Translations under genes and position numbers: made by a program
Assembly: GCA_001600615.1 (NCBI GenBank)
Contig: BCKK01000010.1
Coordinates: forward strand, 313,632-377,631
DNA length: 64,000 nt
From: Dioszegia crocea
Lineage: Eukaryota > Basidiomycota > Tremellomycetes > Tremellales > Bulleribasidiaceae
Reading direction: 5' to 3'
Notes under the pieces: generated by a model
Seen by the model: only the letters and a program-made list of their open reading frames with translations
Database searches by the model: none
What the model was told of the DNA's origin: nothing
Shown: positions 58,728-64,000 of the stretch, in pieces
How positions within the stretch are numbered: position 1 is the stretch's first letter
Layout: each line of letters starts with the position of its first letter

Positions 58728-59878
58728 TCACTGACGCCGAAGACTGAAAACATTTTCTTCCGCCTTAACGCTATCACCCCTCTTGGCCAGAGGGTGCACT
58801 TCGAGTCCCGCCCTTCGGGGCAACGCTTTCAACGGTCTGAAGGCTGACGGCTTCACCAGAACCAGCCGTTCCACTGTCTCCGGAACCCTGTCAAACACAC
58901 CCCTGTCCCAGCCCTTGGGTCTTCCATCCACCATATTGACGAAAATTACAAGCTCGCGAATGCTGGAAGGGAGAGTAGTAAGGACTTTAGAGCCGGGGGA
59001 GGGCCAGACCTGGCGTAGAGAGCGGATAGCGCAGGTGCTCGATGGGTGCCTCGCGCCGCTGCTTCCGATGATGAGGCGCTGAGGAGATAGATTGGCGACG
59101 ATACAGACACAATCGGGATCCTCCATCCATTCGGGGTGGGGTCGGAATCCTTGTTCGGGCCGGCCAGGAAGAAAGCGGAGTGTGATGAGACTGGGAAGAT
59201 TGAGCGGGGCATAAAGATGGCAGTCATCATGGTCGTGGTAGTTGATTGTGAGGTGTTTGGTGTACCGTGCGAGATGGTCTGAAAGGGAGCTGCGGTGGGA
59301 TGAGACGTAGACATCGGCTGAGGAAAGGGATGATGAAGAAGGTTTAACCTTGGATCGAGTGATGAAGTTACTGATAGCATCAACCAGTAACCTGTTGCAA
59401 CGCACAGATGCCAAACAGAGGTTACTCACCGGAACGCACCAGTCCTCTTGCTCGCGCTCTTTTTGCGAGGCAGGTCTCTGCCAGCCAATTCCAGTCTCCG
59501 GGGGAGTCGCATGCCAGCCAGCTCCAGTTCACCGCCTGCCCTCCTCTCCACTTCCCGCTTCAGATCAAGCTCATCAAGCAACGAGATCTCCGGGCTGTAA
59601 TACACCAACCCTCGGTCGATACGGATGATGATCGAGGTATAGAGGTGCCGGACGGCGTGGTGGTGGAACTCTTTGGAGACCATGAGGCATCGGGCGAGAT
59701 CTGATTTGCCTAGGTACTGAATGATATCATTGTAGAGTTCGATTGGGATTGTAGGATGGTAGGAGTTGGGTGATGGCTTTTTGCGGCGTCCGAGCGCGAG
59801 GGACAAGGAGAAGAGTTTCTCCAGCTTTGCGATCGGGCAAGGGGAGGGGCGTATGAAGCCGAGTCGATGGGTGAGCAT
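58728..59878 (-). CDS. F-box-like family protein, tandem copy B (C-terminally truncated)
   Basis: Two exons, 59878-59430 and 59370-58728, giving 363 residues up to the first stop. The F-box-like segment is IPIELYNDIIQYLGKSDLA, then CLMVSKEFHHHAVRHLYTSI. The core has YTKHLTINYHDHDD, LPSLITLRFLPG, LSPQRLIIGSSGARH, VWPSPGSKVLTTLPSSIREL and VPETVERLVLV. Exon 1 carries a family-untypical Glu/Arg/Leu-rich tail (LKREVERRAGGELELAGMRL) with internal repetition. The protein stops before the VGxE...ERG...LIF block found in the other copies; that block persists downstream in frame behind nonsense codons. It may be a pseudogene in progress or a functional short form. Confidence 0.72.
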
Positions 59879-60501
59879 GGACCTGGGTGTATAGGTTCCA
59901 GCCTAGGGAGATATGATGTACATCGAAGCAAGAAAGTTGAGACTCGAGATAATATTAAGCTTTGTGCGACTGAGCCCATACACATACACCCCTTTCGACG
60001 TCCGAGAGATACTCTTTGTCCGTCTTTCTCTCAAGCGCGGCTGCGTGGTTAGTAGGCTTCAGCATGGCGAGCGCGCCTGATTACTGAGAGATGGCGGGCC
60101 CAGAATGGACGTTGAGGTGGTAGAACATATGTGCTGGGAACGGCGATGAGGGCAGAGGCAAAAGGCAACAGCCAGCAGGGGGCCAAAAACACGGCAAATG
60201 TGCTATTCACTAACCGATTGCCGACATTTGACCTCATTTGACGAGCCCAGCTCCAGGTTACACGATCAGATGCGAGTTGACTGCATATATTCGCACATTG
60301 AGACCATACACATTCGACCCGGATAATAGCTGATCCTCTCCTCTTCCCTCCACGCAAGTCATGCCTCGAGCCTCATTCGACCCAACATACGACAATGGGG
60401 AAGTGTGTCTTCCCGACCATTTAACTGGGTGATGTCTGGACTTTCAGTTTAGATATTAAGCTTGGTATCTGAAGGATTGACTGACTTACCCATGAACATC
60501 G
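59879..60501. other. Intergenic region between copies B and C
   Basis: These 623 bases contain short frames on both strands with no family resemblance, including none to the F-box-like family. Nothing was recognised. Confidence 0.4.
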
Positions 60502-61775
60502 TCACGCCTTTGTGAAGACCACGGTAGGCGCTCGCTCTTGTACTTCGGCCACACTCCACCCAAAGTGCTTCATCAGAATCCTCTTCATCGTCACTCTGGC
60601 GTGTATCTGATGGATTTCCAAGAGGTACGGTAATGCTTCCCATCCAACAATCTCCACCACTCGAGCACGACAGCCACCCGCAACACTGACGAAACCCGAA
60701 ATGCCGAGAGCCTCGTGAAATGGGCTGAGACCGATCTGTTCTTGCTCTACCCTCCCAACAGGAGGATCCTGCTCAAGTCCCCAACCCTCGCCCCAGGCTT
60801 CCCACCCGTTCACCGGAGATGACATGACCAGCACCAACTTTTCGACCGTTTCAGGGAGGCGGTGATATGGGGCGACCTTTGACGCGAGGGAAGACCATCC
60901 GTCCTTGATATCGACGAGGATCATGATCTCGCGAATGCTGGAGGGAACTGTAGTGAGGAAGAGCGTGCAAGGTTCCGGCCAGACGCGTTGTAGGGATTCA
61001 GCCGCAGTCATTCTAGTGGCAAACCGTGCACCGCTGCTCCCAATAGCGAGCCGCTGCGGGCGCAGATTGGAGACGATGCAGCCGCACGCCGGCGTTCCGC
61101 GAACTTCAGGCGCTGGAGTGATCTCGGAATTACCAGGGCGGAATCGCAGAGTAATGAGATTGGGCATGTCGAGTGGCATGTATTGATGGCAATCTTCATC
61201 ATGGTTGTGATTGTTGATGGTGAGATGTTTGGTATAGGATGAGAGGTGGTGGTAGAGGGTCTCGCGGTGAGGCTTGTATGACCAAGGTTGGTCGTGTGAT
61301 TGGGTGGAGGAAAGGGGTGGGGAGAGTTGAGAGGGTTGAGTGATCGGACTGTAAATGATCAGTCGACATCCTTTTGAAGCTTTGCACCAATCTTGAGCCT
61401 GGCATGACGACATGAATGGACTTACTTTGCCATTTTCAATGGGAGATACTTGCTAGCAAGCTCTACATCACACCCCGGCGCCAGGACCGTCCGCTTCTTT
61501 CCAGCTCCCAAAATTTTGCTCTTAAGTTGAGTGATGATCGACTTTTGCTTCGCAAGAGATTGCTCAGACTCGTGGTCAATCCGAATGATGATCGAGGTGT
61601 AGAGATACCGGACAGCGTGGTAGTGAAAGGCTTTACAGACCTGGAGACAGCTGGCGAGGTCTGATTTACCCAGATGTTGAATGATGGGTTCGTATAGGTC
61701 GGTGGGGATTGTGGGTGGGGAGTTTTTCGAGATCCCGAGCGTCAAGCTCAAGGATTGGAGGATATTTACGAGCAT
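60502..61775 (-). CDS. F-box-like family protein, tandem copy C
   Basis: Two exons, 61775-61426 and 61348-60502, giving 398 residues. F-box-like segment IPTDLYEPIIQHLGKSDLA, then CLQVCKAFHYHAVRYLYTSI. Core: YTKHLTINNHNHDED, MPNLITLRFRPG, LRPQRLAIGSSGARF, VWPEPCTLFLTTVPSSIREI and LPETVEKLVLV; C-terminal RARVVEIVGWEALPYLLEIH and VVFTKA. The start is taken at 61775 (MLVNILQSLSLTLG), which matches copy A in distance to the F-box; the frame is open 63 codons further upstream but that part looks non-coding. Most similar to copy B in the F-box segment and to A and B in the core. Intron 77 nt, phase 2. Confidence 0.8.
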
Positions 61776-62049
61776 GATAAGGGACGACACCTGCTGATGA
61801 GGAGGATGATGGGTGAATAAAAGTGGAGGACGATGTTGAAGAACGAGAAGGAAGCCAAAGGAGGGTTCGAAGGTTTCGCGCTCGGTTCGATATTCGGCTC
61901 CGAAGCATACACTCACACATCCCTCTCCATCGCTCGGTGGATATCCGATCCCCATACTATCCAAGGTCCTTGATGTGATGTGGTGGCTAGCTACCTGACC
62001 AATCAGCTTTCCATAGTGATACGAGGACTAAGATGAATGTAACTCACAA

Positions 62050-63338
62050 CTAACCCGCCGCAGAAAAGATCAATCCGTCAACCCGCTCAACCGCCTTCGC
62101 CTCGGCCCAGCCATCCGCAAGCAAGTACTCTTTCACCTTGTCTCTGATTTCCTGACGACCCCGCTCTATGCTACGCTCGTTCACCACATCCGCCATACAC
62201 TCCAGTCCGACGAATCTGATCTTCTGCGTTCGTCCTCGGCAGAGCAAACACAAATTCTGGCGGATCCCAGACGGCGTTCCTTGCTTCCGGAGAGCATTAA
62301 GAGTGTCCGATCCTAAGTCATAGGATGACTCCCAGCTATCAATCGAGCTGCATCGGAGTTCTGCGCAAGATGGTACGATGAAAATGAGTCGCTCGACTGT
62401 GTTCGGGAGGCTGGTGAAGATGGCGACCGAAGCTGAGGGGTCCTCGGACAGATACAGGTCGGTGACGAGGAGGATGATATCTCGAAGGGATGCGTATAGG
62501 CTGTCTAACGGGCCCCGGGGCCCCCGAGGCCAATGGAAGGGTTCGCGGAAACCTCCAACGTTCGGATCCGTCTCCAGGAGCAAGCGATGGGGTTTGGCGC
62601 GAGCTAAAAGGAAGTCTTGCCAAACTTCGTACGATGCGCCGCGTACAGGCTCAGGTTCGAGCAGGCGGACGGAAGAGTGGTCGGTGCCTACAGCTCTGAT
62701 GCGCAGAGAGATGAGATTCGGCAGGCAGAGCGACTCGAGATCACCACACCAGCGTGAGGTGAGGTGGAAGCGAACGGCGAGGTGATTGGTATATTTTTGG
62801 AGATGAAGGTAGAGGTGTTCGCTTTGTGGTTGGTACTGGCCAAAATAGCGATCAGGGGGAGGCGGAGTGTGGGACCGTCGAGCTTTCTTTGGGGACAATC
62901 TACGGCTGTATAGGTCAGCTTGTCATTTATGTATATACGGAGCGACGGGACATACCTTCGTCTGGTAGTAACCTGTTCTTGTTTCTTCCGAGCGGTAGCA
63001 TCCATGAGGTATACGCAAGACATCTCTCCAGGCTGATGACAGTACTGGATCGACCCGGCCTGCCTGATTTGGTCGAAAGTGATGATTACAGAGTAGTATA
63101 GCGCCCGGACAGCATGATAGTGGAATGCTGTACATACGCGCAGACACCGTGCGAGCTCGGGGGCGGCGAGGTGCTGGATGATAGACCCGTATAGGTCTGT
63201 TGGAATCTGAGTAGGGGGTAACTCGTATGGGTCGCTGTAAGACTTGACGACGGATATCCGACTGGCGGTGGGTGGGTGGGATGTACTGTTTTCGTCCGGG
63301 ATGATTCTGGACTTGGTTTTCGTAGAAATTTTGACCAT
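62050..63338 (-). CDS. F-box-like family protein, tandem copy D (diverged)
   Basis: Two exons, 63338-62956 and 62905-62050, giving 412 residues. The N terminus is basic and Ser/Thr-rich. F-box-like segment IPTDLYGSIIQHLAAPELA, then CLRVCTAFHYHAVRALYYSV. The core is recognisable but diverged: YTNHLAVRFHLTS, LPNLISLRIRAV, AKPHRLLLETDPNVGG and LPNTVERLIFIVPS. The C-terminal half carries IRFVGLECMADVVNERSIER, then GRQEIRDKVKEYL and VERVDGLIFSAAG, nearly the same as in copy E. So D and E form a subgroup apart from A to C. Intron 50 nt, phase 2, same position as the others. Confidence 0.8.
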
Positions 63339-63820
63339 CTTTTGGGCGTAGACAGGCCGTGTTGATGAGGTGTGTTCGAAAGACCCGGGTGAGTGTTCAG
63401 GCGTTTAATGATTTTCCTCATCAGGCACGAGAAACAATCCAGCCTTCTTCGACTCCACATCGGCCCCTCTCTCGCAGGTCCGCCGAGCTTATATTCCAGC
63501 CAGTCCCATCTCCGACATGCAGCATTGGACTGGCGAGACGACGCGAGGGGTTTGCGGGGGTCCAGAGGGCGAGAAGCCAGATCATGAGATTATACGTAGG
63601 CAGAATTTAGCGGGACTGCATGTTGAAGTACAATCATGGGTGACGTATAGAGCCTACAGATATGATCAGCGAGAGCACTGATCACCGAAGTATTCAGCAG
63701 TAGTACTCACCTGACTAGTGTAAATACAGCATCGAAGCACGTTCCCGTATTGGCACCCTGGGTCTAGACGCCTCCTCATCCTCCTTATCAAAACCCTGAC
63801 AAGGGTCCCTGCTGTTGCAC
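63339..63820. other. Intergenic region between copies D and E
   Basis: These 482 bases lie between the start of copy D and the stop of copy E. Frames extending from copy D upstream in other phases have no family resemblance. Nothing was recognised. Confidence 0.4.
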
Positions 63821-64000
63821 TCATTTTCCCGCGGTGAAAATCAGACCATCCACCCGCTGATCCGCATCTGCTTCACTCCAGCCGTTCCCCAATAATCGCT
63901 TCTTCAGCTCCACCCTGATCTCCCTTTGGCCCCGCTCCACGCTCCTCTCATTCACGACATCGCTTAGCGTCTCCAGACCGACAATTTCGATCGTCCTGGC
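63821..64000 (-). CDS. F-box-like family protein, tandem copy E (C-terminal 59 residues only)
   Basis: The frame enters at the right window edge and ends with a stop at 63821. The 59 residues include RTIEIVGLETLSDVVNERSV, then ERGQREIRVELKKRLL and QRVDGLIFTAGK. This is close to the end of copy D in sequence and length, so it is a fifth member of the array. The N-terminal part lies outside the window. Confidence 0.8.
   Translation of the reverse strand, partial: ARTIEIVGLETLSDVVNERSVERGQREIRVELKKRLLGNGWSEADADQRVDGLIFTAGK

Noticed and set aside
61776..61964. 63-codon N-terminal extension of F-box-like copy C
   Set aside because: The open frame continues upstream, but the other copies begin their F-box segment about 20-45 residues after the start; the extension reads like leader sequence.

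Overview
This window is a gene-dense stretch of a nuclear fungal chromosome, almost certainly a basidiomycete and most likely a tremellomycete yeast of the Cryptococcus/Kwoniella/Trichosporonales kind. The reasons are the gene content (SKN7, CDC40, MUB1, HSP78, AFG2, VIP1, a YTHDF-type reader), the very high intron density, the short introns (mostly 32-70 nt) with GTRAGT donors and CTGAC/CTAAC branch points just before the acceptor, and the lack of repeats or transposons. I rebuilt about 130 introns by reading frame and protein-family continuity; almost every multi-exon model closes to a multiple of three. No transcript data were available, so all exon borders are predictions.

Layout. 1-2722: 5' part of a large Ser/Pro-rich unknown protein running off the left edge. 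3692-12807: housekeeping genes on the plus strand (CDC40 splicing factor, MUB1 ubiquitin-ligase adaptor, mitochondrial HSP78 with a textbook heat shock element). 12984-21786: two short-chain dehydrogenases, an unknown protein, PRPP synthetase and the ribosome-biogenesis ATPase AFG2. 22063-25409: a YTHDF-like m6A reader and a small unknown protein. 25899-31301: a membrane-anchored GH18 chitinase and the SKN7 regulator, both on the minus strand. 31791-40894: GDSL esterase, GRE2-like reductase, DAG-lipase-type class 3 lipase and an ataxin-10 homologue, all minus. 41133-53474: VIP1 PP-InsP5 kinase/phosphatase, an unknown protein, the RBM39/Rsd1 splicing factor, ARL8 and a large unknown protein. 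53751-54894: 6-phosphogluconolactonase. 55203-64000: a tandem family of five F-box-like genes, all minus, interrupted by one plus-strand four-TM protein gene.

Most genes are independent housekeeping functions. Loose themes are pre-mRNA processing (CDC40, RBM39, YTH), sugar-phosphate supply (6PGL and PRPP synthetase, both around the pentose phosphate pathway), and cell wall and stress (SKN7, chitinase, HSP78). The two most unusual things are (i) a set of micro-exons, with three exons of 8, 7 and 9 nt in one chitinase gene, two of which carry the catalytic DxxDxDxE and MAYD signatures, and further micro-exons in VIP1 and ARL8, and (ii) the diverging F-box-like tandem array, in which one copy carries in-frame nonsense codons in its C-terminal part.
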